Positions 38,878-52,317 of a DNA stretch of 64,000 bases are shown piece after piece. The stretch is from an uncultured Oligoflexia bacterium. Its GTDB lineage: Bacteria; Bdellovibrionota; Bacteriovoracia; Bacteriovoracales; Bacteriovoracaceae. The DNA is taken from assembly GCA_913058265.1 (NCBI GenBank), contig CAJXPQ010000011.1:1-64000 (forward strand). The letters run 5' to 3'. The number at the start of each line of letters is the position of its first letter. The stretch's first letter is position 1. A program made the translations under genes and the position numbers. The notes below the pieces were generated by a model. The model searched no databases. It was given only the letters and a program-made list of their open reading frames with translations, and was not told the DNA's origin.

Positions 38878-41800
38878 ATGACAAAAGTTTTTAGCCCAAA
38901 TGAGTGGTACCGTTGTAGCTTTGGCAGGAGTGAGAATATAATCGAGCCGCCTTCACTAATGAGGTTGCAGATTAAGTCTTACGAGGATTTTCTTCAAAGA
39001 GATATCCCGCCAGCACGTAGAGAAGAAATGGGTCTTCAATCAGTTTTTAAATCTGTTTTCCCTATCTACGATTTTAATAAAACAGTTTCTTTAGAATTCG
39101 TAAGCTATTCTTTAGAGCAACCAAAATACTCAGTTCAAGAGTGTAAGGCCCGTGGTTTATCTTACGAGTCTCCGCTTAAGGTTACTGTTAGATTAGTATT
39201 TTATGACATTGATGAAGAAAATGAAGAGAACAGAACAATTTCATCCATTAAAGAGCAAGAAGTATACTTAGGGAATATTCCTTTGATGACTGCTACTGGT
39301 TCATTTGTTTATAATGGAACGGAAAGAGTTATTGTTTCCCAGTTACATAGATCACCAGGGATTATCTTTGAACACGATAGTGGTAAGAAGCATTCATCTG
39401 GTAAACTATTATATTCTGCAAGAATTATCCCTCATAGAGGATCTTGGTTAGACTTTGAATTTGATCACAAAAATGTTCTTTATGCTAGAATTGATAGAAA
39501 ACGTAAAATTCACGCAACAGTTGTTTTAAAGGCACTTGGATACTCAGTATCTGAACTATTGGCTTTATTCTACGAAAAAGAAACAATTCATTTAAACGAA
39601 AAAAAATATGAAAGAGAATTAGACTTAAGCTTACTTGAAGGCTCTAGAGCAGACGAGGATGTATTAGATCCAAAGTCTGGTAAAGCCCTTGTTAAAAAAG
39701 GTAAGAAAATAACGAAGGTCTCTATTAAAAAGATGAAAGAGGCTGGAATTCAGAAGCTACCTCTAAATCTAGAGCAAGTTGTTGGAAAAGTTTTATTTGA
39801 AGATATCTATGATGAAGAGACTGGTGAAGTAATTGCTTCTGCAAACGAAGCTTTATCTGAAGACAAGATCTTTGACCTCATAAAAATTGGATATAAGTCA
39901 GTAGATGTTCTTTATATTGACGGAGTAAACTTCTCTGATCAAATGAGAAATACTTTATTGCTAGATAAGACTAATTCATCTGATGATGCTCTTATTAAGA
40001 TATTTGAAAGACTAAGACCTGGTGAGCCACCAACAGTAGAAGCTTCTCAAACACTATTTGATTCATTGTTTTTCAACGACATTAGATATGACCTATCTAA
40101 AGTTGGTAGAATGAAAATCAACTATAAGTTTGGTTTAGATATCCCTGTTGAAAACACAACATTAACTAAAGACGATATCATTAGAACTGTTAGGTACCTA
40201 GTAGATCTAAATAATGGTAAAGGTCAGGTTGATGATATTGACCATCTAGGTAACAGAAGAGTAAGAGCCGTTGGTGAATTACTTGAAAATCAATTTAGAG
40301 TTGGTTTAGTTAGAATGGAAAGAGCAATCAAAGAAAGAATGATTGCTATTGAACTTGATACAATGATGCCACACGATCTTGTAAACCAAAAACCAGTTGC
40401 AGCAGCAGTTAAGGAATTTTTTGGTTCTTCACAACTTTCACAGTTTATGGATCAAACAAACCCACTTTCAGAAGTTACTCATAAAAGAAGACTATCTGCT
40501 CTTGGGCCAGGTGGTTTAACAAGAGAAAGAGCTGGATTCGAGGTTCGAGATGTTCACCCTACTCACTATGGTAGAATGTGTCCGGTTGAGACTCCAGAGG
40601 GACCAAATATTGGTCTAATTACTTCACTCGCGACTTATGCAAAAGTTTCTGAATATGGATTTATTGAAACTCCATATAGAGAAGTGTCAGAAGACGGTAA
40701 GGTTGCTGATAAAGTAAGATATTTCTCTTCATTTGAAGAAGAGGGAAAAATTATTGCACAAGCAAATGATGAAGTTATAAATAAAGAAGGGAAGCTTGAA
40801 GGTAACCTGATTGCAGCACGTAGAAAAGGTGAACTTGCAAGACTTGAAGCCGCAGAAATAGAGCTAATGGATGTTGCTCCTTCGCAAATGATCTCGATAG
40901 CGACATCATTAATTCCATTCCTTGAGCATGATGATGCCAACAGGGCCTTAATGGGATCGAACATGATGAGACAGGCAGTGCCTGTTGTTAAAACTGATGC
41001 TCCGATCGTAGGTACAGGAATTGAAGGTATTGTTGCTAGAGATTCAGGTGCAATTTTATTTGCTAAGAACGCTGGTAAAGTTATTTTTGTTGATTCAAAT
41101 AGAATTGTTATTCAAAGAGATCAAGCAAAAGAAACAGAATCTGCAGTTGATGTTTATAAACTTGTTAAATACCAAAGAACAAACCAAAACACATGTAATA
41201 ACCAAAAAGCACTCGTTACTGAAGGTGACATCGTTAAAAACGGAGACGTTATAGCAGATGGTCCAGGTACGCAGTATGGAGATTTAGCTCTTGGTCAAAA
41301 CGTTCTTGTAGCGTTCATGCCTTGGGGTGGTTATAACTACGAGGATTCAATCCTTATTTCTGAAGACTTATTAGCTCAGGATGTATTTACATCAGTTCAT
41401 ATTGAATCTTTTGAAGTTGAATCTCGTGATACTAAACTTGGTAAAGAAGAGATTACTAGAGATATTCCAAACGTAAGTGAAGAAGCTCTTAAAGATCTTG
41501 ATGAGGCCGGTATCATTAGAGTTGGTGCAGTAATTAAGCCAGGCGATATTCTTGTCGGAAAAATTACTCCAAAAGGTGAAACACAATTATCTCCAGAGGA
41601 AAAGCTTCTTAAAGCAATCTTTGGTGATAAAGCTGGAGATGTAAAAGATACTTCTCTTAGAGTTTCTTCTCATGTTTACGGGACGGTAATTAACGCCCAT
41701 GTATTTACAAGAGAAGGTGTTGAACTTGATTCAAGATCAAAGTCAATAATTGAGAAAGAAACAGAGCTAATTAGAAGAGACGAAGCAATTGAAATTAAAG

Positions 41801-42996
41801 CAATTCAAAGATCTTCTCTTAAGTCTATTTCTACAATGCTTAAAGGTGCCAAAACTATTGATACATTAGTATCAGAAGATGGTTCAACTGAACTACTTGC
41901 TAAGGGATCAGAAATAACAGTTGATGCTCTTACAAATGTTCCTTTTGAACTAATTGGTTACCTACCACTAGAAGCTGACCTTGAAGATAAACTTACTGAA
42001 TATTTTGCAGACGTAAGAAATAAGATCAACCTAGTTAGACAACGTGCAAACGATGAAATTGCTAAACTACATAAAGGTGATGAACTTCTTCCTGGTGTTA
42101 TTAAGAAAGTAATTGTTTACGTAGCTATTAAGAGAAAACTTCAAGCTGGTGATAAAATGGCCGGTCGTCACGGAAACAAAGGGGTTATCTCTAGAGTTCT
42201 TCCGAAAGAAGACATGCCTTATCTTGCCGATGGTACTCCAGTTGAAATCGTACTTAACCCACTAGGGGTTCCGTCACGTATGAACGTTGGGCAACTACTT
42301 GAGCTACATCTTGGTTGGGCCGGGCGTGGTCTTGGTGACAAGATAAACACGATGCTTGAAGAAAGATATGAGGCAGATAAACTAAGAGATCTTATATCTA
42401 AAATTTACAAGAAAGAAGGCGTTGATAAGTGGCTTAAAAAAGCATCTGACAAGCAAGTCAGAGAGCTATGTGAGCAACTTAAGACTGGTATTAGATTCTC
42501 AACTCCAGCATTTGATGGAGCGACAGAGTTAGACATTGAATCAATGTTAGAATTAGCTGACTTTGATAAGTCAGGTAAGACAACTCTATTTAATGGTATC
42601 AGTGGTGAAGCTTTCGCAGAGGAAGTAACAGTAGGTGCAATGTATATGCTTAAATTACATCACCTTGTTGATGAAAAAATTCATGCAAGATCGACAGGTC
42701 CTTATTCACTTGTAACTCAGCAACCACTAGGTGGTAAGGCTCAGTTTGGTGGACAGAGACTTGGAGAGATGGAAGTTTGGGCACTTGAGGCATATGGAGC
42801 CGCTTATACACTTCAAGAATTCTTAACAGTAAAATCAGATGATGTTGTTGGTAGAACAAGAATGTATGAATCGATTGTTAAGGGTGAAAAAGTTTTAGAG
42901 CCAGGGTTACCAGAATCTTTTAACGTATTAGTTAAAGAGCTTCAGGCACTTGCTTTAGACATGAAGTTGGAAGAACCAACTCCAGACACTTTATAG
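38878..42996 (+). CDS. rpoB: DNA-directed RNA polymerase beta subunit
   Basis: [68 protein letters not shown]. Confidence 0.99.
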   Translation: MTKVFSPNEWYRCSFGRSENIIEPPSLMRLQIKSYEDFLQRDIPPARREEMGLQSVFKSVFPIYDFNKTVSLEFVSYSLEQPKYSVQECKARGLSYESPLKVTVRLVFYDIDEENEENRTISSIKEQEVYLGNIPLMTATGSFVYNGTERVIVSQLHRSPGIIFEHDSGKKHSSGKLLYSARIIPHRGSWLDFEFDHKNVLYARIDRKRKIHATVVLKALGYSVSELLALFYEKETIHLNEKKYERELDLSLLEGSRADEDVLDPKSGKALVKKGKKITKVSIKKMKEAGIQKLPLNLEQVVGKVLFEDIYDEETGEVIASANEALSEDKIFDLIKIGYKSVDVLYIDGVNFSDQMRNTLLLDKTNSSDDALIKIFERLRPGEPPTVEASQTLFDSLFFNDIRYDLSKVGRMKINYKFGLDIPVENTTLTKDDIIRTVRYLVDLNNGKGQVDDIDHLGNRRVRAVGELLENQFRVGLVRMERAIKERMIAIELDTMMPHDLVNQKPVAAAVKEFFGSSQLSQFMDQTNPLSEVTHKRRLSALGPGGLTRERAGFEVRDVHPTHYGRMCPVETPEGPNIGLITSLATYAKVSEYGFIETPYREVSEDGKVADKVRYFSSFEEEGKIIAQANDEVINKEGKLEGNLIAARRKGELARLEAAEIELMDVAPSQMISIATSLIPFLEHDDANRALMGSNMMRQAVPVVKTDAPIVGTGIEGIVARDSGAILFAKNAGKVIFVDSNRIVIQRDQAKETESAVDVYKLVKYQRTNQNTCNNQKALVTEGDIVKNGDVIADGPGTQYGDLALGQNVLVAFMPWGGYNYEDSILISEDLLAQDVFTSVHIESFEVESRDTKLGKEEITRDIPNVSEEALKDLDEAGIIRVGAVIKPGDILVGKITPKGETQLSPEEKLLKAIFGDKAGDVKDTSLRVSSHVYGTVINAHVFTREGVELDSRSKSIIEKETELIRRDEAIEIKAIQRSSLKSISTMLKGAKTIDTLVSEDGSTELLAKGSEITVDALTNVPFELIGYLPLEADLEDKLTEYFADVRNKINLVRQRANDEIAKLHKGDELLPGVIKKVIVYVAIKRKLQAGDKMAGRHGNKGVISRVLPKEDMPYLADGTPVEIVLNPLGVPSRMNVGQLLELHLGWAGRGLGDKINTMLEERYEADKLRDLISKIYKKEGVDKWLKKASDKQVRELCEQLKTGIRFSTPAFDGATELDIESMLELADFDKSGKTTLFNGISGEAFAEEVTVGAMYMLKLHHLVDEKIHARSTGPYSLVTQQPLGGKAQFGGQRLGEMEVWALEAYGAAYTLQEFLTVKSDDVVGRTRMYESIVKGEKVLEPGLPESFNVLVKELQALALDMKLEEPTPDTL

Positions 42997-43030
42997 ATTT
43001 TAAAATAATTAATTTGAGAGGCAATACTCC

Positions 43031-46000
43031 ATGAAAGATTTATTAAATTTTTTCGATAAACCAAAAGATCCTGTAAGTATTCAAGCAGTTTCTATTAGAA
43101 TGGCATCACCAGACACGATCAGAGAGTGGTCGTTTGGTGAGGTTAAGAAACCAGAAACTATAAACTACAGAACTTTTAAGCCAGAAAGAGATGGTCTTTT
43201 CTGTGCCAAAATTTTTGGACCAGTAAAAGACTACGAATGTATTTGTGGTAAATATAAGAGAATGAAACACAGAGGTGTTGTATGTGAAAAGTGTGGTGTT
43301 GAAGTTACACTTTCGAAAGTAAGACGAGAGAGATGTGGTCATATTGAGCTAGCTTCTCCTGTTGCACATATCTGGTTTTTAAGATCTCTTCCTTCAAGAA
43401 TCGGAGCACTTCTTGATCTTTCTTTAAAAGATCTTGAGCGAGTTCTTTATAATGAAGCCTACATTGTTCTTGAGTCATCAACAGATGGACAAGACGGTGG
43501 GATTCAAATTGGATCAATCCTGTCTGAAGGTAAGGCACATGAACTTAAAGCTGCTGGTGTCGACTTCAAAGTCGGTATGGGTGGTGAAGTTGTTAAAGAT
43601 TTATTATCAAAAGTTGATCTTGATACTTTAAATAAAGAATTAAGAAGAGCACTGTCAGAAGTAAAAACTGAACTTGCTAAAGCAAAACTAATCAAAAGAT
43701 TAAAAGTTGTAGAGTCTGTTCTTAAGTCACCTAATAAGCCTGAATGGTTTATGATGGATGTTATTCCAGTTCTTCCACCTGATTTAAGACCATTAGTCCC
43801 TCTTGAAGCTGGCCGTTTTGCCACTTCAGATTTAAATGATCTTTACAGAAGAGTCATAAACAGAAACAACCGTCTTCGACGATTAAAGGAACTTAATGCT
43901 CCCGAAATCATCATAAGAAATGAGAAAAGAATGCTTCAAGAAGCAGTCGACGCTCTTATGGATAATGGTAGACGTGGTAAAGTATTTACAGGGGCTAACA
44001 AGCGTCCACTAAGATCTTTATCTGATATGCTTAAAGGTAAACAAGGACGTTTCCGTCAAAACCTTCTTGGTAAACGTGTAGATTACTCTGGACGTTCGGT
44101 TATCGTTGTTGGACCTAACTTAAGACTTCACCAATGTGGACTTCCAAAAGTTATGGGCCTTGAACTATTTAAGCCATTTATCTACAACAAATTAATTGAA
44201 AAAGGTCACTGTACGACTATAAAAGTTGCAAAACGCATGGTTGAGCAACAAAAACAAGAAGTTTGGGATATTTTAGATGAAGTTGTTCAAGAGCATCCAG
44301 TTCTTTTAAACAGAGCACCAACTCTTCACCGTCTTGGTATACAAGCATTTGAACCAGTATTAATCGAAGGTAAAGCAATTAGACTTCACCCTCTTGTTTG
44401 TACTGCATTCAATGCCGATTTTGATGGTGACCAGATGGCGGTTCATGTACCTCTATCTTTAGAAGCACAAATAGAATGTAGAATTCTAGCAATGTCTACA
44501 AACAATATACTATCTCCAAAAGATGGAACGCCAATTATTGTTCCTTCTCAGGATATCGTTCTTGGTATGTATTATATGTCTAGAGTTAGACCATTTGCTC
44601 GTGGATACGGACAAGTTTTCTCTTCAAAAGAAGAAGCACAATTTGCTTATCATACAGGAAAGCTTCACCTTCAATCACCTGTTAAGGTTAGAATTGATGG
44701 TGTAATGATTGAAACGACTGTTGGTAGAACATTTGTTCACGATATTATTCCAGCTTGTCTTAACTATGAAGATATTAACAAGGTTCTTAATAAAAAAGAG
44801 CTTGGTAAACTTCTAGATCTTGCTTACAGAAGAGGTACTGAAAAAGATACTGTTCTTCTAGCAGATGCAATTATGCAAACAGGTTATGAGTACGCAACAA
44901 AAGCCGGTATCTCTATTAATGTTAAAGATATGGTAATTCCAAAAGAGAAAAAAGGTATTATTGAAGCTTCACAAGGTGAAGTCGATAATATTACTGAAGA
45001 GTATAATGAAGGTTCGATCACTAACGGTGAGAGATATAATAAGATTGTAGATGTTTGGGCACAAACAAATGAAACACTTTCAAAAGTTATGATTGATGGT
45101 CTTTCGTTAGCAACTTTTAAATCTGAAGATAAATCTGAAGAGGATAAAGTAGCTCCTTCATTTAACTCGATCTATATGATGGCCGACTCTGGTGCAAGAG
45201 GTTCAGCTACTCAAATGAGACAGTTAGCAGGAATGAGGGGTCTAATGGCCAAACCATCTGGTGAGATCATTGAAACTCCGATTACATCGAACTTCCGTGA
45301 AGGTCTTTCTGTTCTTGAGTACTTCTCATCTTCTCATGGTGCACGTAAAGGTCTTGCCGATACAGCACTAAAGACAGCAAACTCTGGTTACTTAACAAGA
45401 AGACTTGTTGATGTTGCTCAGGATGCAATTATTAGAAATCACGACTGTGGTGCTGATGACGGAATCGTTTTAACTTCAAGAGTTGAAAACGGTGAAATTA
45501 GTCAACATGTTGGAAAAAGAGCTCTTGGACGTATTGCTTTAACACCAATTATGGCAAAAGACGGTTCTGAGTTATTCCCAAGAAACCATATGTTCGGAGA
45601 AGCAGATATTGCTACTATTGAAGCTGAAGATATCGATCAAATTTCAGTTAGATCAGTTCTAACTTGTAAGGAAAGGTACGGATTCTGTGCTCTTTGTTTT
45701 GGACGAGATCTAGCAAGAGGAACTTTAGTTTCTGTTGGTGAGGCCGTAGGTGTTATTGGTGCACAATCAATTGGTGAGCCAGGAACACAGCTTACAATGC
45801 GTACGTTCCATGTCGGTGGTACTGCAACTGGTGGTGCTCAAGTTAATAAACTAGAGTCTAAAACTGCCGGTGACGTGTCATATGATAATGTTAAAACTGT
45901 TACAAGAGATGATGGATCATGCATCATTATGAATAAAATTGGTGAGATTGTTATTAAGACTGATCAGGGTGTTGAAAAAGAGAGATACCCAGCTCAGTAC

Positions 46001-47152
46001 GGTGCAACTATCTTCTTTAAGAATGGGGATCAAATAAACGTAGGGGATAAAATCCTTGAGTGGGATCCGTTCACAATGCCAGTAATGTCAGAAGTTAAAG
46101 GTACAGTTAAATTTGAAGATATGGTTCTTGGATCTACAATTAGTGAAGAGACAGATGCTGTTACCGGACTTTCACATAAAGTTGTTACAGAATCAAAAAC
46201 AAAAGAGGATGCGTCAAAACAACCTCAAATTATACTCCTTGATGAAGCAGGAAACCCAATTGCTGTTGATGGGACGAAGAGACAAGCAATATACCGTTTA
46301 CCAGTTGGATCTCACATTACTGTTAATGAGGGTGATATAATCGACGCTGGTACTGTAGTGGCCAAAGTTCAACGTGAAACAACGAAGACTAAGGATATTA
46401 CAGGGGGTCTTCCAAGGGTTGCAGAATTGTTTGAAGCTCGTAAGCCAGCTAACTCAGCATTAATTGCTGACACAACTGGTACAATCGAGTTTGGACCGGA
46501 AGTGCGTGGTTCAAGAAGAGTACACATTAAGCCTGCTGAAGGTGGAGAGCCATCTATAGTTGCGATTCCTAAGGGACGTTATGTAATCGTAAGTGAAGGT
46601 GACTACGTGAGAGTTGGAGATCCTATTATGGATGGACCTACTAACCCCCACGAAATCCTTAGAGTCTTAGGTATTAAAGCGGTTGCAGCTTATATCGTAG
46701 ACGAAATTCAAGAGGTGTATAGACTTCAAGGTGTTGATATCGATGATAAGCATATTGAGGTAATTGTAAGTCAAATGCTTAAGAAGGTTGAAGTTACAAA
46801 TCCTGGAGACTCTTTATTAGTTGAAGGTGATTCAGTGATGAAAACAGCATTTTTAGCAGAAAACGATAGGTTACTTGAGGAAGGCCTTGAAGCAGCGACA
46901 GCGAGACCAATACTTCTTGGGATCACCAAAGCATCTTTAAGTACTGAATCTTTCCTATCAGCAGCCTCTTTCCAGGAAACAACGAAAGTATTAACTCAGG
47001 CGACTTTAGAAGGTAAGAAAGACCATTTAAGGGGACTTAAGGAAAATATTCTTATGGGAAGATTAATTCCAGCTGGTACTGGGGTTCCACGTTATGATGA
47101 GTACAAAGCTGAGGCTAAGTCAGACGAGGACCAAGTAAGTTTAACTTTTTAG
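43031..47152 (+). CDS. rpoC: DNA-directed RNA polymerase beta' subunit
   Basis: [36 protein letters not shown], zinc ribbon [21 protein letters not shown]. Confidence 0.99.
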   Translation: MKDLLNFFDKPKDPVSIQAVSIRMASPDTIREWSFGEVKKPETINYRTFKPERDGLFCAKIFGPVKDYECICGKYKRMKHRGVVCEKCGVEVTLSKVRRERCGHIELASPVAHIWFLRSLPSRIGALLDLSLKDLERVLYNEAYIVLESSTDGQDGGIQIGSILSEGKAHELKAAGVDFKVGMGGEVVKDLLSKVDLDTLNKELRRALSEVKTELAKAKLIKRLKVVESVLKSPNKPEWFMMDVIPVLPPDLRPLVPLEAGRFATSDLNDLYRRVINRNNRLRRLKELNAPEIIIRNEKRMLQEAVDALMDNGRRGKVFTGANKRPLRSLSDMLKGKQGRFRQNLLGKRVDYSGRSVIVVGPNLRLHQCGLPKVMGLELFKPFIYNKLIEKGHCTTIKVAKRMVEQQKQEVWDILDEVVQEHPVLLNRAPTLHRLGIQAFEPVLIEGKAIRLHPLVCTAFNADFDGDQMAVHVPLSLEAQIECRILAMSTNNILSPKDGTPIIVPSQDIVLGMYYMSRVRPFARGYGQVFSSKEEAQFAYHTGKLHLQSPVKVRIDGVMIETTVGRTFVHDIIPACLNYEDINKVLNKKELGKLLDLAYRRGTEKDTVLLADAIMQTGYEYATKAGISINVKDMVIPKEKKGIIEASQGEVDNITEEYNEGSITNGERYNKIVDVWAQTNETLSKVMIDGLSLATFKSEDKSEEDKVAPSFNSIYMMADSGARGSATQMRQLAGMRGLMAKPSGEIIETPITSNFREGLSVLEYFSSSHGARKGLADTALKTANSGYLTRRLVDVAQDAIIRNHDCGADDGIVLTSRVENGEISQHVGKRALGRIALTPIMAKDGSELFPRNHMFGEADIATIEAEDIDQISVRSVLTCKERYGFCALCFGRDLARGTLVSVGEAVGVIGAQSIGEPGTQLTMRTFHVGGTATGGAQVNKLESKTAGDVSYDNVKTVTRDDGSCIIMNKIGEIVIKTDQGVEKERYPAQYGATIFFKNGDQINVGDKILEWDPFTMPVMSEVKGTVKFEDMVLGSTISEETDAVTGLSHKVVTESKTKEDASKQPQIILLDEAGNPIAVDGTKRQAIYRLPVGSHITVNEGDIIDAGTVVAKVQRETTKTKDITGGLPRVAELFEARKPANSALIADTTGTIEFGPEVRGSRRVHIKPAEGGEPSIVAIPKGRYVIVSEGDYVRVGDPIMDGPTNPHEILRVLGIKAVAAYIVDEIQEVYRLQGVDIDDKHIEVIVSQMLKKVEVTNPGDSLLVEGDSVMKTAFLAENDRLLEEGLEAATARPILLGITKASLSTESFLSAASFQETTKVLTQATLEGKKDHLRGLKENILMGRLIPAGTGVPRYDEYKAEAKSDEDQVSLTF

Positions 47153-47168
47153 AAATAAAATACTTGTC

Positions 47169-47202
47169 ATTGGATGAGCTGGTTGATACAAGCTCATCCA
47201 AT
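47169..47202 (+). promoter_or_regulatory. Perfect 12-bp hairpin in the rpoC-rpsL intergenic region (no U tract)
   Basis: ATTGGATGAGCT-GGTTGATACA-AGCTCATCCAAT. Confidence 0.7.
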
Positions 47203-47228
47203 AGATATGATTTAAGGAGCAATTTAAA

Positions 47229-47603
47229 ATGCCTACTATTAACCAATTAGTGAGAAAGGGACGATCAGCGAAATATACGAAAACGAAGTCGCCTGCCCTT
47301 GTAGCGTGTCCACAGAGACGTGGAGTATGTACACGTGTTTACACAACAACACCAAAGAAACCAAACTCAGCAATGAGAAAAGTTTGTAAAGTTAAGCTTA
47401 CATCTGGATTTGAAGTAATTTCATATATCGGTGGTGAGGGTCATAACCTTCAAGAACATTCTATTGTATTGATTAGAGGTGGTAGAGTTAAAGATTTGCC
47501 AGGGGTTCGTTACCACACTGTAAGAGGTGCCTTAGATACATCTGGTGTTGATAAAAGAAGACAGCGTCGTTCTAAATACGGTGCTAAAAGACCTAAAGCG
47601 TAG
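47229..47603 (+). CDS. rpsL: 30S ribosomal protein S12
   Basis: [12 protein letters not shown]...[58 protein letters not shown]. Confidence 0.99.
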   Translation: MPTINQLVRKGRSAKYTKTKSPALVACPQRRGVCTRVYTTTPKKPNSAMRKVCKVKLTSGFEVISYIGGEGHNLQEHSIVLIRGGRVKDLPGVRYHTVRGALDTSGVDKRRQRRSKYGAKRPKA

Positions 47604-48083
<480 letters not shown>

Positions 48084-48110
48084 TAATTTTTTAAATAAAT
48101 TTTACGATAT

Positions 48111-48141
48111 AAAAAGGAGTTCTTAGGAGCTCCTTTTTTTA
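48111..48141 (+). terminator. Intrinsic terminator after rpsG
   Basis: AAAAAGGAGTTC-TTAG-GAGCTCCTTTTTTT. Confidence 0.88.
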
Positions 48142-48297
48142 TCTTATAAAGCATTTACGTCTTGGTGATTACCTGGCCAATATTCACACTAAAAAGTACT
48201 TTTTCTCTCTTGGCCAATCAGCACATTTTCTTTTTCTTTAGTAGTTATAGTGTTAAATTATGCAAGAATAATATTGAAATAGAGCGAGAAAGCAGTA

Positions 48298-49700
48298 TGT
48301 TTTTTAATGAAAATTTAGAAACATGGAATGATCTAACTAAGATCATCCAAAACTATGTAAATGGTAACTATGATAAGCTAACTCCCGTTGTAAACTATGA
48401 GCCAGCCACTAAACTGAAAGAAATATTAGACCTTAAGTTGTCTGATGATGGTGTCGGTCATAAAAAAATTCTACAAGAAATAGAAAAATATCTTAAATAT
48501 AGTGTGAGGACTTCGCACCCACAATTTAATAATCAGCTTCATGCAGGGGCCAGTTTTGAATCATTAATGGGAGAACTCATCTCATTTGTAACTAATGCAA
48601 CGATGGCAACATTTGAAGTTGCACCTGCAGCTACGCTTATCGAGGCAAAGCTAATTGAGGAATTAAACGAAAAAATTGGATATCATGATGGTGGCGGTAT
48701 AATGCTCACTGGCGGAAGTAACGCAAATATGCTTGCTCTTCATTGTGCTAGAAATACCCACGCTTCAGACATAAAGTATAAGGGGAATAGAGGCCTAGAC
48801 TTATGTGTCTTTGTGTCAGAAGAGGCACATTATTCTTTTAAGAAGGCAGTTATTCTTATGGGGATTGGACTTGATAACCTCATTTTAGTTAAAGCTGAAA
48901 AAAATGGAAGGATGGTATCTGCAGACTTAGAGCATAAAATAATTGAATCTGGAGATGCAGGTAAAACTCCTATCATGATTGCATCAACTTGTGGAACAAC
49001 GGTCAAGGGGGCTTTTGATCCTATCGAAGAAAACCAGGCCATAGCTGATAAGTATAACCTTTGGCACCATGTAGACGGTGCATGGGGGGGAGCAGCACTT
49101 TTTTCTAAAAAGCTAGGCCATAAGCTGGCCGCTGCTTATAGAGCTGATTCATTCACTTTTGATGCTCATAAAGTCCTTGGAACAGGTATCATAACTTCCT
49201 TCTTGCTAACAAAGCGAGAGGGGATGATTGCAGCTGCAAATAGTGGCGGAGGAAGTGAGTACCTTTTTCATCAATATGAAAATGCCGATTATGATACCGG
49301 AAAAGCCTCACTTCAATGTGGCAGAAAAGTTGATGCTTTAAAGCTTTGGCTTTCTTGGAAGGCTTTGGGACATAGAGGAATGACGGAATATGTTGATAAG
49401 CAGGTGGAGAAAACTGAGTACTTAACAGCAAAAGTAGTTGAGAACCCTAGGCTTAGGCTTGTTAGTGAACCTGAGTATTTAAATGTATGCTTTCAGGTTA
49501 TTCCAAATAATAAATCTCTTGAAATTAACCAATACAATATAGATCTAAGGTTTAAACTTGTTAAAGCAGGTCGATTCTTAGTTAATTACTCATCGGATCC
49601 TGATGGAGAAATCTATTTCAGGTTTGTTTTTGTGAACTCAGCGACATCTAGAGAGCATATAGACTACTTTTTAGAGGAGCTTTTGAAGATTGCTGAATAA
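48298..49700 (+). CDS. PLP-dependent group II decarboxylase, GAD/CSAD-like
   Basis: HPQFNNQLHAG...TFEVAPAATLIEAKLIEEL, HVDGAWGGAALFSKK, DAHKVLGTG (PLP Lys), SLQCGRKVDALKLWLSWKALGHRG. ATG at 48298 preferred over 48162. Confidence 0.85.
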
Positions 49701-49768
49701 GAAATGACAAAAGTGGCAATCTTCGCTATCAATATTTAATTAAATTATATTAAAAAGAAAGAGCAACT

Positions 49769-51844
49769 ATGAAAGACTTAAATCAACTAAGAAATATTGG
49801 AATTATGGCGCATATTGATGCGGGTAAAACGACAACAACCGAAAGAATCTTGTACTATACAGGAGTAAATTACAAAATTGGTGAAGTCCATGATGGTACG
49901 GCCACAATGGACTGGATGGTCCAAGAGCAAGAGCGCGGAATAACAATTACTTCTGCTGCGACTGCATGTAAATGGAATAAGCATGACATTAATATTATCG
50001 ATACACCCGGGCATGTTGACTTCACAATAGAGGTTGAGAGATCACTAAGAGTCCTTGATGGGGCCGTGGGTGTTTTTTGTGCTGTTGGCGGGGTTGAACC
50101 ACAATCAGAAACCGTTTGGGGACAAGCTGATAAATATGATGTTCCAAGAATTGCATTTGTGAACAAGATGGACCGTGTAGGAGCAGACTTTCACAATGTT
50201 GTTTCTGAGATTAAAGAGAAATTAGGTAAGAATGCAACAGCAGCTCAACTACCAATTGGTGCTGAGGACGAGTTTCTTGGGTGCATTGACCTTGTTGAAA
50301 TGAAAAAAATTATTTGGGAAGACGAAGATCTTGGCGCAAAGTTTGAAGTATTGGACCTAACGGACTCTGAGACTGAAGAGGCCCAGATGTATCGAGAAGA
50401 GTTAATTGAAAGCATTGCAGACTTTGATGAAGAATTAGCTGAGTTATACCTTGGTGGCGAAGAAATCAATGCAGAGTCATTGAAAAAAGCCATTAGATCT
50501 GCAGTCATAAAAGAAGGATTTATCCCTGTTTTTTGTGGAACAGCTTTTAAGAATAAGGGAGTTCAACCACTTTTAGATGCTGTTGTAGATTACTTGCCGT
50601 CTCCCCTTGATATTGGCGCAGTCGCAGGATTTGAAGTTAAAAATAGGGATAAGAAAACATCAAGAGAACCTTCAAGTAGTGAAGCTTTTTCAGGTTTAGC
50701 GTTTAAGATTTCTACAGATCCATTTGTTGGGCAACTAACATTTTTTAGAGTCTATTCTGGCGAGATTACTGCAGGATCTCAAATTTACAATCCATTAGAG
50801 GATAAAAAAGAGCGTTTGGGTAAGATTTTAAAGATGCATGCAAATAAAAGAGAAGAGCTGCAGTCAGCACAAGCTGGTGACATAGTTGCTGTGACAGGCT
50901 TGAAATACACAACGACGGGGCAAACATTATGTGCCACCAATAAACCAATTATCTATGATTTAATGGAGTTTCCTGAGACAGTAATATCAATTGCAATTGA
51001 AGCAAAAACTACAGCTGATGAAGACAAGCTTGCTAAAACTCTAGAGCAATTAAAAATTGAAGATCCATCATTTAAATATATGAATAATAAAGAGACTGGG
51101 CAGCTTCTCATCTATGGAATGGGTGAATTACACCTTGAAATCATTGTAGATAGACTCCTTAGAGAATTTAAAGTTGGAGTTAATGTTGGTTCTCCTCAGG
51201 TGGCTTACAGAGAAAGCATTAGTGCATTAGCAAGCGCCTCAAAAGAGTATAAAAATGAAGTTAGCGGAAAAGCGCAATATGGTTATGTCGAATTGACAGT
51301 AGAACCAATTGAAGAGCAAGTTGTACTATTCGAAACAGACTTCCAAAGCCGCGAGATACCTAAGGAATACTTTACTGCAGTTGAACAGGGCGTTCTCGAT
51401 TCTGCACCAGGTGGTGCATTAGCAGGATACCCATTTATAGGTATTAAAGTGACTCTTAAAGAAATGAAATATAATGATGTTGAATCAAACGAGGTTGCTT
51501 ATACAATTGCAGCCTCTATGGCCTTCAGAGAAGCCTGCATTAAGGCCGGGCTTACTTTAATGGAACCAGTGATGGATCTAGAGATAATAACGCCCCAGGA
51601 GAGTGCGGGTGATGTAATATCAGATCTAAATACAAGACGAGGAAAGATTTCATCGATGAACCCAAAAGCCGACAAGGAGCTCATAAAAGCTGAAGCCCCC
51701 TTGGCAGGCATGTTTGGCTATAGCACTGATTTAAGATCAAAAACACAAGGTCGAGCTAGTTTTAGCATGACCTTTAAAAACTACGAGAAAATGGATAACC
51801 GACTCGCAAAGCAAGTACTAGAAAAAAGAGGAATATTTATATAA
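49769..51844 (+). CDS. Elongation factor G family GTPase (EF-G2-like domain IV)
   Basis: [59 protein letters not shown]-terminal [22 protein letters not shown]. Confidence 0.92.
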   Translation: MKDLNQLRNIGIMAHIDAGKTTTTERILYYTGVNYKIGEVHDGTATMDWMVQEQERGITITSAATACKWNKHDINIIDTPGHVDFTIEVERSLRVLDGAVGVFCAVGGVEPQSETVWGQADKYDVPRIAFVNKMDRVGADFHNVVSEIKEKLGKNATAAQLPIGAEDEFLGCIDLVEMKKIIWEDEDLGAKFEVLDLTDSETEEAQMYREELIESIADFDEELAELYLGGEEINAESLKKAIRSAVIKEGFIPVFCGTAFKNKGVQPLLDAVVDYLPSPLDIGAVAGFEVKNRDKKTSREPSSSEAFSGLAFKISTDPFVGQLTFFRVYSGEITAGSQIYNPLEDKKERLGKILKMHANKREELQSAQAGDIVAVTGLKYTTTGQTLCATNKPIIYDLMEFPETVISIAIEAKTTADEDKLAKTLEQLKIEDPSFKYMNNKETGQLLIYGMGELHLEIIVDRLLREFKVGVNVGSPQVAYRESISALASASKEYKNEVSGKAQYGYVELTVEPIEEQVVLFETDFQSREIPKEYFTAVEQGVLDSAPGGALAGYPFIGIKVTLKEMKYNDVESNEVAYTIAASMAFREACIKAGLTLMEPVMDLEIITPQESAGDVISDLNTRRGKISSMNPKADKELIKAEAPLAGMFGYSTDLRSKTQGRASFSMTFKNYEKMDNRLAKQVLEKRGIFI

Positions 51845-51925
51845 ACAATAAATATCTCTGAAATACCTTGACACTTCTTGCTCATTAAATTATTCAATAC
51901 ATCATTTTTAAAATGTGGAGATAAA

Positions 51926-52234
51926 ATGGAAGCTAATAAACTAAGAATTAAGCTTAGAGCTTATGACTTTAATGTACTTGATGCATCAGTTCAGGAAATA
52001 GTTCAGACTGCAAAAAATACAGGTGCAAGAGTAGCAGGGCCGATCCCTCTACCAACTGAAATAAACAAATATACAGTTTTGAGATCACCCCATGTAAACA
52101 AGAAATCACGTGAGCAGTTCGAAATGAGAACTCACAAAAGACTTGTTGATATAATTGATCCGACAAAACAAACTGTTGATAGCCTAATGAAACTTGATCT
52201 TTCAGCTGGTGTTGACGTAGAGATTAAATACTAG
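51926..52234 (+). CDS. rpsJ: 30S ribosomal protein S10
   Basis: [75 protein letters not shown] 51926 after GGAG. Confidence 0.98.
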   Translation: MEANKLRIKLRAYDFNVLDASVQEIVQTAKNTGARVAGPIPLPTEINKYTVLRSPHVNKKSREQFEMRTHKRLVDIIDPTKQTVDSLMKLDLSAGVDVEIKY

Positions 52235-52283
52235 TATAAGTAGCGAACCAAAATTTGTTATAAAAATATAATTATTCATGAAC

Positions 52284-52305
52284 GCATCCCCTTGTGGGGT
52301 GATGC
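52284..52305 (+). promoter_or_regulatory. Leader hairpin immediately upstream of rplC
   Basis: GCATC-CCC(C)-TTGT-GGGG-(T)GATGC ending next to the RBS TGGAGG. Confidence 0.5.
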
Positions 52306-52317
52306 TGTGGAGGAAAA

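Noticed and set aside
48162-48297. N-terminal extension of the decarboxylase ORF (MVITWPIFTLKSTFS...)
   Set aside because: Lies in the likely promoter region after the rpsG terminator; ATG at 48298 begins the homologous region.
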